DNA from: Clostridia bacterium
GTDB taxonomy: Bacteria; Bacillota_A; Clostridia; Oscillospirales; CAG-272
Reading direction: 5' to 3'
Assembly: GCA_017501345.1 (NCBI GenBank)
Contig: JAFVXC010000024.1
Location: 62,001 to 126,000, forward strand
Length of the DNA: 64,000 nucleotides
The position numbers and the translations under genes are program-made. Each line of letters starts with the position of its first letter. Within the stretch, counting starts at the first letter, position 1. The notes beneath the pieces were generated by a model. That model was given only the letters and a program-made list of their open reading frames with translations, was not told the origin of the DNA and made no database searches. Shown piece by piece: positions 24,802-33,518 of the stretch.

Positions 24802-25437
24802 TTACTCCTCGGTGACTTCCTTTACAAGAATCAGATCCTCCGCATACGGAAGAGAGCGGATCCAATCGCAAAGCGTGTGCCACTCGGGCAGCTTATGACT
24901 CTTCCGCGCATAGTATATGCCGATCAGATTCTCGTAGTTCATCGTCACAGTGCGCATCTGATTGTAGGACGACGGCAGCATCTGAATCATATGATGCCAC
25001 GGCGCACGGTCACCCGTGTCCGCGAGATACTTCTGACGTTCGGCTTCAAGATAGGCGATCAGACTGTCAAGCATCCGAAGTCCGCTTTCGTCGAGACGGT
25101 CACAGGAGAAATCCTCTCTGTCAAACGCCTTCGCGTGGATCTTATGCATTGTCGAGGTCGAATTTGCGACCGTCCCCACCTTATAGGTGTCAAATTCCTT
25201 CCACCAATAAAGAGGTGCAGTGATATCCACGGAAACGAATATCTGACGCAGATATTTGCGATGGTCACTTCCGGCCTTTGCAAGGCGCTTCGCGAGAGAC
25301 AGGTCATTCGGACCGAAAATAAAATTTCCGTTTTCATCGTACGAGCTGTCCATTCTCGACCAACTGTTCAGCGGATTTCTCGCACCGCGGATGGCATTTT
25401 CAAAATTCATCACCGCAGTTCTTTCGGTTGTCAGCAT
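24802..25437 (-). CDS. conserved protein of unknown function, aromatic-rich
   Basis: A 211-residue soluble protein. It has no signal peptide and is dense in conserved-looking features: NAIRGARNPLNSW near the start, a GSDHRKYLRQIFVSVDI block around residues 56-72, and PLYWWKEFDTYKVG next to it, then STMHKIHAKAF. I recall a clostridial and phage protein family with the WWKEFDTYKVGT motif, sometimes labelled thymidylate-synthase-like, but the ThyX signature RHRxxSxNExSxR is not present, so no function is assigned. AAGGAGG precedes the ATG. It follows the Dabb gene by 15 bases and is closed by its own terminator. Confidence 0.7.
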   Translation of the reverse strand: MLTTERTAVMNFENAIRGARNPLNSWSRMDSSYDENGNFIFGPNDLSLAKRLAKAGSDHRKYLRQIFVSVDITAPLYWWKEFDTYKVGTVANSTSTMHKIHAKAFDREDFSCDRLDESGLRMLDSLIAYLEAERQKYLADTGDRAPWHHMIQMLPSSYNQMRTVTMNYENLIGIYYARKSHKLPEWHTLCDWIRSLPYAEDLILVKEVTEE

Positions 25438-25452
25438 ATCCGGAAAGCCTCC

Positions 25453-25752
25453 TTATGCGTTATCGAGCTCGCAGTCGAGCACAACACGGCTTTCGATCAC
25501 AGAACGGATAAAGCCGCTGACCTTCAGATGCTCGGGGTGTACAGCGTAAGTCTTCAGATCGGCCATCGAATCAAACTCGGTCAGAAGCATCATATCATAA
25601 GACATATCGGTTCCCGAAATATCAAAGCCGATCTCCATTCGGCGAAGCTCGGAGATCACGGGCTTCAGCGCATAGAGGATCTCTCGTGCGTGCTCCATGT
25701 TTGCTTTCTTGTTTTCTTCCTTGAACTTCCACATTACAACGTGACGAATCAT
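25453..25752 (-). CDS. Dabb-family (stress-responsive alpha/beta barrel) protein
   Basis: A 99-residue ferredoxin-like protein. The family pattern is clear: MIRHVVMWKFKE at the start, then a helix, the strand MEIGFDISGTDMSYDMMLLTEF, the helix DLKTYAVHPEHLKV and the closing strand ESRVVLDCEL. Dabb proteins dimerise into small barrels; some bind hydrophobic ligands, most have no known role. An ATG two codons upstream (25758) is also possible, but AAAGGA is better spaced for 25752. It is the first gene of a two-gene unit with the 211-residue protein. Confidence 0.82.
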   Translation of the reverse strand: MIRHVVMWKFKEENKKANMEHAREILYALKPVISELRRMEIGFDISGTDMSYDMMLLTEFDSMADLKTYAVHPEHLKVSGFIRSVIESRVVLDCELDNA

Positions 25753-25808
25753 AGACATTTCATCCTTTCGGTTATACGGGCGACCCCTTTGGAATTTATG
25801 ATATATTT

Positions 25809-25838
25809 ATTGTACCATAATATGTTATACTTTGTCAA
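25809..25838 (-). promoter_or_regulatory. promoter of the Dabb gene pair
   Basis: Minus-strand TTGACA (25838-25833) and TACAAT (25814-25809), 18-base spacer, about 55 bases before the Dabb start. Confidence 0.72.
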
Positions 25839-25882
25839 GGAGCGATTTCAAGAAAAAATAATATAAAAATTCAAAAACCCTC

Positions 25883-25911
25883 TTGACAAATCAAAGACAT
25901 CGTGATATAAT
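25883..25911 (+). promoter_or_regulatory. ylxM-ffh promoter
   Basis: Perfect consensus: TTGACA (25883-25888), 17-base spacer, TATAAT (25906-25911). The leader from about 25918 to 25997 carries two hairpins, noted separately. Confidence 0.9.
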
Positions 25912-25935
25912 CTGTAAAGTGATTTGCTTTACACA

Positions 25936-25974
25936 AAGCGAACCGCTTTTTTCGGGAGAAAATCCCGCTTTTTT
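25936..25974 (+). promoter_or_regulatory. tandem small hairpins with U tracts in the ylxM-ffh leader
   Basis: AAGCG-AAC-CGCTT followed by TTTT (25936-25952), then CGGGA-GAAAA-TCCCG followed by CTTTTTT (25953-25974). Each looks like a short intrinsic terminator placed between a perfect promoter and the first start codon, so an attenuation role is possible. No ligand or peptide signal was recognised. Confidence 0.5.
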
Positions 25975-25997
25975 GTGTGACGGCGGAGGTGATCGTT

Positions 25998-26327
25998 CTG
26001 TTTGAAAAAAATCTGAACATCGGATATCTGCTCGATTTTTACGGAGAGATCCTCAGTGAACGCAAGCGCACCGTGCTTGAGTTCTACTATAACGACGATC
26101 TTTCGCTCGCGGAGATCGCCGAGGAGATCGGCATTTCCCGTCAAGGCGTACGCGATTCGATCAAGAAGGGCGAGGATGAGCTTCTCTTCCTTGAAGACAA
26201 GCTCGGGCTTGCCGCACGCTTCCGTAAGTACGGGGAATCTGCAGCAAGGATTCGTTCGATCGCTGAGAAGGAGCCTCTGTCCTCGGAGCTCAAAAACGAG
26301 ATCATACGGCTCTCCGAGCTTGTATAA
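25998..26327 (+). CDS. ylxM: YlxM-family helix-turn-helix protein, SRP-associated
   Basis: A short (about 109-residue) UPF0122 protein with a sigma-70 region-4-like helix-turn-helix: NIGYLLDFYGEILSERKR, then DDLSLAEIAEEIGISRQGVRDSIKK. It is the usual partner gene of ffh in Firmicutes and binds the SRP in streptococci. The start is unusual: no ATG is near; a near-perfect ribosome site GGAGGTGATC (25985-25994) is followed in frame by CTG at 25998, which gives the family N-terminus. GTG at 25977 or 25989 are the alternatives, but the first lies upstream of the ribosome site and the second inside it. Confidence 0.85.
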   Translation: MFEKNLNIGYLLDFYGEILSERKRTVLEFYYNDDLSLAEIAEEIGISRQGVRDSIKKGEDELLFLEDKLGLAARFRKYGESAARIRSIAEKEPLSSELKNEIIRLSELV

Positions 26328-26390
26328 TCCTCAAAGATCACACGCAAGTTATGATCCAAATTCAAAATTGACAGAAAGGCAGGAACACTT

Positions 26391-27731
26391 ATGTTTGAAA
26401 GTCTGAGTGATAAACTGAGTAACGCATTTAAGCGCTTCCGCAACAAAGGTAAGCTGACCGAAGCGGATATCAAAGCGGGAATGCGTGAAATCAAGCTCGC
26501 CCTGCTCGAAGCGGATGTCAATTTCAAGGTTGTCAAAGAATTCGTCAAAACCGTTTCGGAACGTGCGGTGGGTGTTGAGGTTATGGAATCTCTTACCCCC
26601 GCCAATCAGGTCGTCAAGATCGTCAACGAGGAGCTCACCGCTCTGATGGGCGGCAACAACAGCAAGCTTGAGATCGACTCAAAGCCCCCGACGGTCGTTA
26701 TGCTCTGCGGTCTTCAGGGCGCGGGTAAAACCACGCACTGCGGCAAGCTCGCAGGCTTGTATAAAAAGCAAGGCAAGAACCCCCTGCTCGTTGCGTGTGA
26801 CGTCTACCGTCCCGCGGCGATCAAGCAGCTCCAGGTCGTCGGTGAAGCGCTCGACATCCCGGTCTTTACGATGGGAGACAAGGAAAACCCCGTAAAGATC
26901 GCGAAGGAGGGCGTCAAGTACGCCGAGGCACGCGGATACGATATGGTCTTTATCGATACCGCAGGCCGACTCCAGATCGACGAGGAGCTGATGGAGGAGC
27001 TTCAGAACATTAAGAAAGAGGTCAAGCCCATTGAGATCCTGCTCACGGTCGACGCAATGATCGGTCAGAGTGCGGTTGACGTGGCAAAGACCTTCAACGA
27101 ACTTCTCGATATCACGGGCGTGATCCTGACAAAGCTCGACGGCGATACTCGTGGCGGTGCCGCGATGTCGATTAAGTTTATCACAGGAAAGCCGATCAAG
27201 TTCGTCGGTATGGGCGAAAAGCTCGATACGATCGAGCCCTTCTACCCCGACCGTATGGCATCCCGAATCCTCGGTATGGGCGACGTTCTGACTCTGATCG
27301 ACCGTGCACAGCAGGCTTTCGACGAAAAGAAGGCGGCAGAGCTTGAGGAAAAGCTCCGCAAGGAGACCTTCACCCTCGACGATTACCTCGAGCAGTTCGG
27401 ACAGATCAAGAATATGGGCAGTCTCGATCAGATCGCCGGGATGATCCCCGGTATGAATTCAAAGCAGCTGAAGGACGCGAAGATCGACGAAAAGATGATC
27501 TCCCATCAGGAGGCGATCATTCGTTCGATGACGCCGCGTGAGCGCGCAAAGCCCGACATTATCACCTCTTCCCGCAAAAAGCGCATCGCGGCGGGCAGCG
27601 GAACCTCGGTCGAGGAGGTCAACAAGCTTCTGAAGCAGTATGATCAGATCTGCAAGATGATGAAGCAATTTGCAAATCCCGCCAAAATGCAAAGAATGAT
27701 GGCGAGAGGAAAGTTAAAAATGCCGTTCTGA
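26391..27731 (+). CDS. ffh: signal recognition particle protein Ffh (SRP54)
   Basis: A 446-residue GTPase that binds 4.5S/6S RNA and signal sequences and delivers ribosomes to FtsY at the membrane. Order of domains: N domain (1-90); G domain with P-loop [15 protein letters not shown] (about residue 105), DTAGRL and the [10 protein letters not shown] motif; M domain from about 300 with [31 protein letters not shown] (the RNA-binding part) and a Met-rich tail. Length is normal. ylxM lies 64 bases upstream and rpsP 65 bases downstream, a common order in Firmicutes. Confidence 0.97.
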   Translation: MFESLSDKLSNAFKRFRNKGKLTEADIKAGMREIKLALLEADVNFKVVKEFVKTVSERAVGVEVMESLTPANQVVKIVNEELTALMGGNNSKLEIDSKPPTVVMLCGLQGAGKTTHCGKLAGLYKKQGKNPLLVACDVYRPAAIKQLQVVGEALDIPVFTMGDKENPVKIAKEGVKYAEARGYDMVFIDTAGRLQIDEELMEELQNIKKEVKPIEILLTVDAMIGQSAVDVAKTFNELLDITGVILTKLDGDTRGGAAMSIKFITGKPIKFVGMGEKLDTIEPFYPDRMASRILGMGDVLTLIDRAQQAFDEKKAAELEEKLRKETFTLDDYLEQFGQIKNMGSLDQIAGMIPGMNSKQLKDAKIDEKMISHQEAIIRSMTPRERAKPDIITSSRKKRIAAGSGTSVEEVNKLLKQYDQICKMMKQFANPAKMQRMMARGKLKMPF

Positions 27732-27796
27732 GACGAAACAATCGTTTTAGCGGATTTTATAAATATTATTTTCTTAATTTTTGGAGGAAAACAAAA

Positions 27797-28042
27797 ATGG
27801 CAGTTAAAATCAGACTCAGAAGAATGGGCGCAAAGAAGGCTCCTATCTACCGCGTTGTCGTAGCAGACAGCCGCTTCCCCCGTGACGGTCGCTTCATCGA
27901 GGAGATCGGTTACTACAATCCCAGCACCAACCCCGCAGAGGTCCAGATCGATGCCGAGAAGGCACAGAAGTGGATCAAGAACGGTGCACAGCCTACCGAA
28001 ACCGTTAAGGCACTTCTGAAGAAGTCCGGCGCGATCAACTGA
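27797..28042 (+). CDS. rpsP: 30S ribosomal protein S16
   Basis: An 81-residue ribosomal protein with the S16 signature [20 protein letters not shown] at the start, [21 protein letters not shown] next and [14 protein letters not shown] near the end. It binds 16S rRNA early in assembly of the 30S subunit. A strong TTGGAGGAAAAC ribosome site precedes the ATG. It stands between ffh and khpA as in many Clostridia, but the usual following genes rimM, trmD and rplS are missing here. Confidence 0.97.
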   Translation: MAVKIRLRRMGAKKAPIYRVVVADSRFPRDGRFIEEIGYYNPSTNPAEVQIDAEKAQKWIKNGAQPTETVKALLKKSGAIN

Positions 28043-28072
28043 TTCGCATATCGGAATTCGTAAGGAGTCAAC

Positions 28073-28309
28073 ATGGTTAATTTGAAGGAAACCCTCACTG
28101 ATATTGCGAAAGCAATTGTTGACAGTCCCGATGAAGTACAGGTTACCGAGGTGGAGACCGATCACGAGATCACCTTTACCCTCACGGTCGCTCCCGACGA
28201 CATGGGTATGGTTATCGGTCGTCACGGTAAGATCGCCAAGGCGATCCGTACGGTCATCAAGGCTGCCGCATCTTCCTGCAATAAGCGGGTAAATGTAGAC
28301 ATCCGTTGA
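28073..28309 (+). CDS. khpA: KH-domain RNA-binding protein KhpA (YlqC)
   Basis: A 78-residue single type II KH domain, with the GxxG-type loop in VIGRHGKIAKAIRTVIKAA. KhpA pairs with KhpB/EloR and binds many small RNAs, and affects cell elongation in streptococci. AAGGAG is placed before the ATG. It follows rpsP by 30 bases, and a strong terminator ends the transcript. Confidence 0.92.
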   Translation: MVNLKETLTDIAKAIVDSPDEVQVTEVETDHEITFTLTVAPDDMGMVIGRHGKIAKAIRTVIKAAASSCNKRVNVDIR

Positions 28310-28343
28310 TTTTCGTATTTCTACTCTGTCTATTTGATAACTG

Positions 28344-28380
28344 AAAAGGGTGTCGCGCAATTATGCTCGGCACCCTTTTT
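28344..28380 (+). terminator. terminator after rpsP-khpA
   Basis: A 12-pair stem AAAAGGGTGTCG with CGGCACCCTTTT (one G-T pair), 12-base loop, T-rich end. It closes the ylxM-ffh-rpsP-khpA transcript. Confidence 0.85.
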
Positions 28381-28415
28381 CGGATACAAAATTCCTTCCC
28401 CTCCGGAGAGCTTTT

Positions 28416-29192
28416 ATGGAACAAGAATATAATGCCCTACGTAAGCGGATCCTCACCCACCTCTTCGATCCGTGCGTCTTGACGGACGCTACACTCAGAA
28501 GGATCACAGAGATCGAGGCAAATCTTCGGGATGCATCGGGATCCGACCGTGCAGAAACCGTATTCCGCACCTTGTGTACCGAAGCCGCAGAGCAACTTAG
28601 AGAAAAAAACGCAGCGGCACGGTCATCAGCCGCTGCGCGACGAGAGGTGCTTTTCGGTGCTTACAACACCATTCTTCAAGGCACAGCCGACCTTCTGTCC
28701 GCAAACGTCTTTCGTGATATCACGACCGTGTGGTTTACCCATCCAAGCGAAGAGGATCTCCGCGTACTTGGAAAGACGGTCAGTTCCCTGATCTCAGAGT
28801 GTGAGGGCGCGCAACGCACACTGCTCGAGCTGTGCGGACTCAAAGGATCTTCATACGCCTTGGGGTCCTTAAGCGACGAGATCCTCTGTATCAGGATCGC
28901 TTTCACGCTCTGTTCGGACATTCTGCCGATCACGTGCGGAGAGATCCTGCACGAGCTCTCCTCCTCCACCGAGGCACTCGATCAGATTGAGGAATCTGAC
29001 GGTCGATTTCGCGAGGTTGGACTATGGGTCGCCGCCGATCTTCTCCCTCCCTTTCTCGATGCACTCGCCCATTTTCTTGAATACGTGACCGCTATGCACC
29101 TTGAAGCATCCGACATGCTCCGCCTCCTCCCCGAGCTGCAGTCCCTACAGGTTCAGCTTCGGAGGTCCGTAGAACCATTACTCAAACTATAA
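28416..29192 (+). CDS. hypothetical helical protein
   Basis: A 258-residue protein of unknown family. No signal peptide or membrane segment; the sequence is mostly alpha-helical, with an Ala-rich charged stretch at residues about 65-80 (AAEQLREKNAAARSSAAARRE). Several helices resemble the amphipathic bundles of PhoU-like or other four-helix proteins (EEDLRVLGKTVSSLISECEGAQRTLLEL; DMLRLLPELQSLQVQLRRSVE), but no motif confirms this. CGGAGAG five bases before ATG 28416 sets the start. It lies 18 bases upstream of glpK and so is probably co-transcribed with it, which may point to a regulatory role. Confidence 0.6.
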   Translation: MEQEYNALRKRILTHLFDPCVLTDATLRRITEIEANLRDASGSDRAETVFRTLCTEAAEQLREKNAAARSSAAARREVLFGAYNTILQGTADLLSANVFRDITTVWFTHPSEEDLRVLGKTVSSLISECEGAQRTLLELCGLKGSSYALGSLSDEILCIRIAFTLCSDILPITCGEILHELSSSTEALDQIEESDGRFREVGLWVAADLLPPFLDALAHFLEYVTAMHLEASDMLRLLPELQSLQVQLRRSVEPLLKL

Positions 29193-29209
29193 TCAGGAGA
29201 TACATAATT

Positions 29210-30709
29210 ATGAAGCGATACATTCTTGCACTCGATCAGGGAACGACAAGCTCCCGCTCGGTGCTCTTCGATCTGTGTGGCAACATCGTTGCAATGTCGC
29301 AGGTGGAAACAACGCAGTACTTCCCATACGAGGGCTGGGTGGAGCAGGATGCCGAGGAGATTTATGAGAAACAGCTCGGAACGGCGCAGGCGGTGATTCG
29401 TGAGACGAGGATCGATCCCGCAGAGATCGCCGCGATCGGCATCACGAATCAAAGAGAGACCGTCGTCGTATGGGAAAAGGAAACGGGAAAGCCGATCTGC
29501 CCTGCGATCGTCTGGCAATGCCGCAGAACCGCCGAGGAATGCGACAGACTGAAGGAGGATCCGGAATCCACAAAAATGATCCGTGAAAAGACCGGTCTGC
29601 TCATAGACCCCTATTTCTCCGCGACGAAGCTGCGCTATATTCTCGACACCGTCCCCAATGCGAGAAAGCGTGCCGAAACGGGTGAGCTGCTTTTCGGAAC
29701 AATCGATTCCTGGCTGATCTACCGTCTCACGGGTGGAAGGTCGCACGCGACCGATTATTCCAACGCCGCGCGCACGCTCCTCTTTAACATCAATGACTGC
29801 ACGTGGGACGATTCCCTTCTCAAATTCTTCGATATCCCGAGGACGATCCTTCCGAAGGCACTTCCCTCTGCAGGATTTTTCGGAGAAACCGACGGATCCC
29901 TCTTCGGTACGCAGATCCCGATCACGGGAGTTGCGGGTGATCAGCAGGCGGCTCTGTTCGGACAGTGCTGCTTCTCGAAGGGAGATGTGAAAAACACCTA
30001 CGGAACGGGAGGATTCCTCCTGATGAATACGGGAGACAAGCCGATCCTTTCAAATAACGGGCTCCTGACTACGATCGCGTGGGGCATTAGCGACAAAGTA
30101 ACTTACGTGCTTGAGGGCTCGGTGTTCGTATCAGGCGCGGGAATTCAATGGCTCCGAGATGGGCTGGGACTTTTCTCAAGCTCGTCGGAAACCGAAGCGA
30201 TCGCGCGAACGGTTCCCGACAACGGCGGCGTTTATCTCGTTCCTGCCCTCACCGGTCTCGGCGCCCCCTATTGGGATCCCTATGCGCGCGGCACGATCAC
30301 AGGACTGACCCGAGGAACGACCCGCGCCCATATCGTCCGTGCAATGCTCGAGGCAATGGCGTATCAAACCGCAGACGTGCTCGCATTGATGGAGCGCGAC
30401 GCGGGCGTTTCGCTTTCCGCACTGAAGGTAGACGGCGGTGCTTCGGCAAATAATTTTTTGTTGGAATTCCAGTCGGATATTCTGAATGCACCGATCGTGC
30501 GCCCCTCCTGTATCGAGACCACGGCACTCGGCGCGGCAAATCTCGCGGCACTCGGCGCAGGATGCTTCTCGTCGCTTGAGGAGCTGAAGGAAAAGCAGCA
30601 GCTTGATCGCACCTTCACACCGAATATGTCGGGAGAAAGGCGAGAAGCGCTTCTCTGCCGCTGGCATAAAGCAGTCGAGCGCTCACGCGATTGGATCGAG
30701 CACGCGTGA
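29210..30709 (+). CDS. glpK: glycerol kinase
   Basis: A 499-residue FGGY-family kinase that makes sn-glycerol-3-phosphate from glycerol and ATP. Visible signatures: LALDQGTTSSRSVLFD (ATP-binding, residues 6-21), ITNQRETVVVWE, the first FGGY pattern near KNTYGTGGFLLMNTG, and the second signature KVDGGASANNFLLEFQSD. WQCRRTAEECD carries the glycerol-contacting Arg. No glycerol facilitator or GlpD gene is nearby. AGGAG precedes the ATG; a strong terminator follows. Confidence 0.96.
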   Translation: MKRYILALDQGTTSSRSVLFDLCGNIVAMSQVETTQYFPYEGWVEQDAEEIYEKQLGTAQAVIRETRIDPAEIAAIGITNQRETVVVWEKETGKPICPAIVWQCRRTAEECDRLKEDPESTKMIREKTGLLIDPYFSATKLRYILDTVPNARKRAETGELLFGTIDSWLIYRLTGGRSHATDYSNAARTLLFNINDCTWDDSLLKFFDIPRTILPKALPSAGFFGETDGSLFGTQIPITGVAGDQQAALFGQCCFSKGDVKNTYGTGGFLLMNTGDKPILSNNGLLTTIAWGISDKVTYVLEGSVFVSGAGIQWLRDGLGLFSSSSETEAIARTVPDNGGVYLVPALTGLGAPYWDPYARGTITGLTRGTTRAHIVRAMLEAMAYQTADVLALMERDAGVSLSALKVDGGASANNFLLEFQSDILNAPIVRPSCIETTALGAANLAALGAGCFSSLEELKEKQQLDRTFTPNMSGERREALLCRWHKAVERSRDWIEHA

Positions 30710-30748
30710 TACTGCTGCAAGATACAGATTTCAAAAACAGATAAATTT

Positions 30749-30790
30749 TGGGTGAGCCCGATGCATTTGTGCATTTGGCTCACCCATTTT
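30749..30790. terminator. bidirectional terminator between glpK and lnt
   Basis: TGGGTGAGCC pairs perfectly with GGCTCACCCA (10 pairs), with an inner ATGCA/TGCAT stem; TTTT lies on the plus side and CAAAATTTAT on the minus side. One of several GGGTGAGCC-type hairpins in the window. Confidence 0.8.
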
Positions 30791-30812
30791 CATAAAATTC
30801 CTTTTGTATCAC

Positions 30813-32471
30813 CTATACGTCACTACGCTTCCGCTCTCTTGTTTTTATCTTCTCGCGTACACAAAAATAAATCGAGGTCGTGCACGGCACTGCGAGTCCG
30901 ATCGAAAGAAGCCACACGAAAAGATTGCCGATCGCGGAGTAAAGCGTACGGTCGGTTCGAAGAGAGACATCGGACACAACGTATCCTTCGGTCAAGGGTT
31001 CTATATCCTCGAGTATTTCCCCCGTCGGTGCGATCACTGAGGTGATACCCGAATTGCCCGAACGAACGACGTATCGTCCTACCTCTATCGCGCGCAGTCG
31101 CGCTTGATTATGGTGCATATAGATTGCGGCAGAATCGAGAAACCAAGCATCGTTGCTCGAAAGACAGAAAAGCTCCGCTCCATTTCTGACAGCATCAAGT
31201 GCAACCGATTCGTAGATCGAGTCAAAGCATATCATTCCACCGATCGTGCCGCATTCGGTCACAATGTTCTTCCCCGTCTCCCCGTTCGAAAGATCGTCAT
31301 CAAGCATTCCGACGTCGGCAAGCGGCGGGAAAAGCGTTGTAACGAGACCACGCAGTGGGACAAATTCTCCAAACGGCACGAGATGCTGCTTGTCGTACAC
31401 GGTTTCGTTGACCGTTCCATCCGGCAAGATCGCAAAAAGCGAGTTGTATTCGAGCATTTCCCCATACACGTTTTTTTCGGATCGGAACGCACCGGCGAGG
31501 AGGATCACATCCGCCTCTTTTGCGATCACCTTTAGGTCCTTAAGGACCGACGGAGAGGTAGTCAGATCATACGGGATCGCGGTCTCCGGCCATACGACGA
31601 TGTCTGCCCCCGACTCGGCTGAAAGGAGCGTATACCTTCGATAAATCTCGAGACTGCTTTCGAGCGTTCCGGGCTCCCATTTATTCGAAATGTTCCCCTG
31701 CACCGCGGCAACCGTTACCGTTTTTCCGCTATCTTTATCGGTAAAGAAAAGTACCGATCCGAGAAGCAGATTCGAAAGGAAGATCGCACACGCCGTGATT
31801 ACGGCGGCCTTCCGAAGGGTCGCATACAGAATGGCGTATGCAAGACATAGATTCACCGAGAGAAGTAAAAATGAAACAAAGTAGCTTCCGAACCACTCTG
31901 CTGTCTGTACGGTGACGATCGAATCGATCTGCCCGAGCGTGAGACGTCCCCAAGGAACACCCCACCACCCGAAGGTCTGGAGCCATTCGAATACCGTCCA
32001 GCATCCCGCAAACAAAAAGGGACGAAGAAACCGATATTCAGAGAGAAAACGGTTTCTCGACGCGACTCCGTAAACGATAAAGGCAAGTCCGCTGATCAGC
32101 GCCTGCAGGAGAGAAAGTCCGAATACGCCCGCAAGCACGACAAAGGCCGCCGCCCCCTTCGAAAGTCCCGTGAAGGAGAGAGGGTACATCGATACGAACC
32201 AATGCAGGACAACGGCGTAGTATCCCCAGAAAAAGACGAGACCGTAGCAGTACCAGGTGCGAAGCCGCAGGCTTGTGTTTTCCGCGAGACGAAGCACGAC
32301 GAGGCCAACGGGGATGACCGTGATCCATTGAAGGAGCCAAAGCTCGGTGAAAATAAGCGTCAGAGCAGTCAGAATACCGCCTGCTAAGAGAAAAAGAAAG
32401 CGAAATACGCGTTTGTTAAGAAAGGAAAAGCGAGAACAGTCACTCCCGTTCGTTTTAACTCCGTCGTTCAT
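30813..32471 (-). CDS. lnt: apolipoprotein N-acyltransferase
   Basis: A 552-residue membrane enzyme: six to seven N-terminal helices (to about residue 245), then an extracytoplasmic nitrilase domain, and a last helix. The catalytic triad is intact: Glu296 in WPETAIP, Lys361 in DKQHLVPFGEF, Cys415 in GMICFDS; Glu369 is the extra essential Glu. Lnt adds a third acyl chain to the N-terminal Cys of lipoproteins. It is typical of diderms and actinobacteria; most low-GC Firmicutes do without it, so its presence in a spore former is notable, although some Clostridia do have it. It overlaps the pseudouridine synthase gene by 17 bases. Lipoproteins are encoded at 11-13 kb. Confidence 0.9.
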   Translation of the reverse strand: MNDGVKTNGSDCSRFSFLNKRVFRFLFLLAGGILTALTLIFTELWLLQWITVIPVGLVVLRLAENTSLRLRTWYCYGLVFFWGYYAVVLHWFVSMYPLSFTGLSKGAAAFVVLAGVFGLSLLQALISGLAFIVYGVASRNRFLSEYRFLRPFLFAGCWTVFEWLQTFGWWGVPWGRLTLGQIDSIVTVQTAEWFGSYFVSFLLLSVNLCLAYAILYATLRKAAVITACAIFLSNLLLGSVLFFTDKDSGKTVTVAAVQGNISNKWEPGTLESSLEIYRRYTLLSAESGADIVVWPETAIPYDLTTSPSVLKDLKVIAKEADVILLAGAFRSEKNVYGEMLEYNSLFAILPDGTVNETVYDKQHLVPFGEFVPLRGLVTTLFPPLADVGMLDDDLSNGETGKNIVTECGTIGGMICFDSIYESVALDAVRNGAELFCLSSNDAWFLDSAAIYMHHNQARLRAIEVGRYVVRSGNSGITSVIAPTGEILEDIEPLTEGYVVSDVSLRTDRTLYSAIGNLFVWLLSIGLAVPCTTSIYFCVREKIKTRERKRSDV

Positions 32472-33456
32472 CGGCGCCCTCCCCTCCTCTCGGTTCTTTT
32501 ATAAAATCGTGATAAAACCAGATGCTCGTCGGATCTACCGAAACCTCTTTTCCGCGAAGGTATCCGAGCGTTCCCGCGCCATCCTTGAAGCTAAAAACAA
32601 GTCGGTAGGCGTACAGCGCCTGATACTTATATCCGATCCTTTTGTCGTTTCGGTTGACGCCGTATTTGCCATCCCCGAGAAGCGGATGCCCAATGTGTGA
32701 AAAATGTGCGCGGATCTGATGCGTTCTGCCCGTTACGAGCTCGACCTCAAGAAGCGAATTGCCGCCCTGCTCCTTCAGAACGCGGTATTTCGTAATGATC
32801 TCCTTAAGCCCCTTCGCGGGACGATCGAAGATCTGTACCATATTGGCACCTGCGTCCTTCACGAGATATGCCGTCATCGTATCCCGCTTCCTCGGCAGGA
32901 TACCGTGTACCGCCGCAAGGTAGAACTTGCTGATCTCATTGTCGCGGATCTTTTCGTTCATTTCTCGAAGTGCTGCCGCGTTTTTTGCGGCGATCACAAT
33001 GCCACCCGTATTGCGGTCGATGCGATTACAGAGCGCGGGGGCAAAGGATTGCTCTGCCTCGGGATCGTATTCTCCCTTTCGCCACAAATATGCCTTGATG
33101 TGTAAGATCAGCGTATTTTCACCGCCTGCAGTGTCCTCGTGGACAAGGACTCCCGGGCGCTTTTCACACAGAAGAACGTTCTCGTCCTCATATACGATCG
33201 AAAGCTTCGGCTCGATTCGGTAGATCGCATTTTCGTCCTTCTCGGGAACGTCGAAAAACTCATCTCTGATGAAAAGCTGGATCTCATCGCCCTCTTTAAG
33301 GATATATCTCTGATCGGTGCGGGCGCGATTGACCTTGATTTTTTTCAGACGTATGGATTTATAAAGCATCGAAAGCGGAAGGCCCTTTACCGCCTTGGTC
33401 AAAAATTTATCAAGCCGTTGTCCGGCATCATTTTTACCGATCTTCAGAATTCGCAT
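32455..33456 (-). CDS. RluA-family 23S rRNA pseudouridine synthase
   Basis: A 333-residue enzyme: N-terminal S4 domain (LDKFLTKAVKGLPLSMLYKSIR) and a catalytic domain with the RluA motif in the form CNRIDRNTGGIVIAAK, where the Asp of RIDRNTGG is the nucleophile (HRLDRDTSG is more usual). LVTGRTHQIRAHFSHIGHPLLGDGKYG is the other conserved block. It converts one or more rRNA uridines to pseudouridine; the site is not predictable. ATG 33456 is chosen (AGGAAGGA nine bases upstream) over an in-frame start at 33489. Its own promoter is at 33519-33547, and lnt follows with overlap. Confidence 0.9.
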   Translation of the reverse strand: MRILKIGKNDAGQRLDKFLTKAVKGLPLSMLYKSIRLKKIKVNRARTDQRYILKEGDEIQLFIRDEFFDVPEKDENAIYRIEPKLSIVYEDENVLLCEKRPGVLVHEDTAGGENTLILHIKAYLWRKGEYDPEAEQSFAPALCNRIDRNTGGIVIAAKNAAALREMNEKIRDNEISKFYLAAVHGILPRKRDTMTAYLVKDAGANMVQIFDRPAKGLKEIITKYRVLKEQGGNSLLEVELVTGRTHQIRAHFSHIGHPLLGDGKYGVNRNDKRIGYKYQALYAYRLVFSFKDGAGTLGYLRGKEVSVDPTSIWFYHDFIKEPRGGEGADERRS

Positions 33457-33518
33457 TGACTGCCGTCCTTCCTGTATAAATCCGTTCAAAAAACCAAAAC
33501 GGATGAATTGATACCTCT

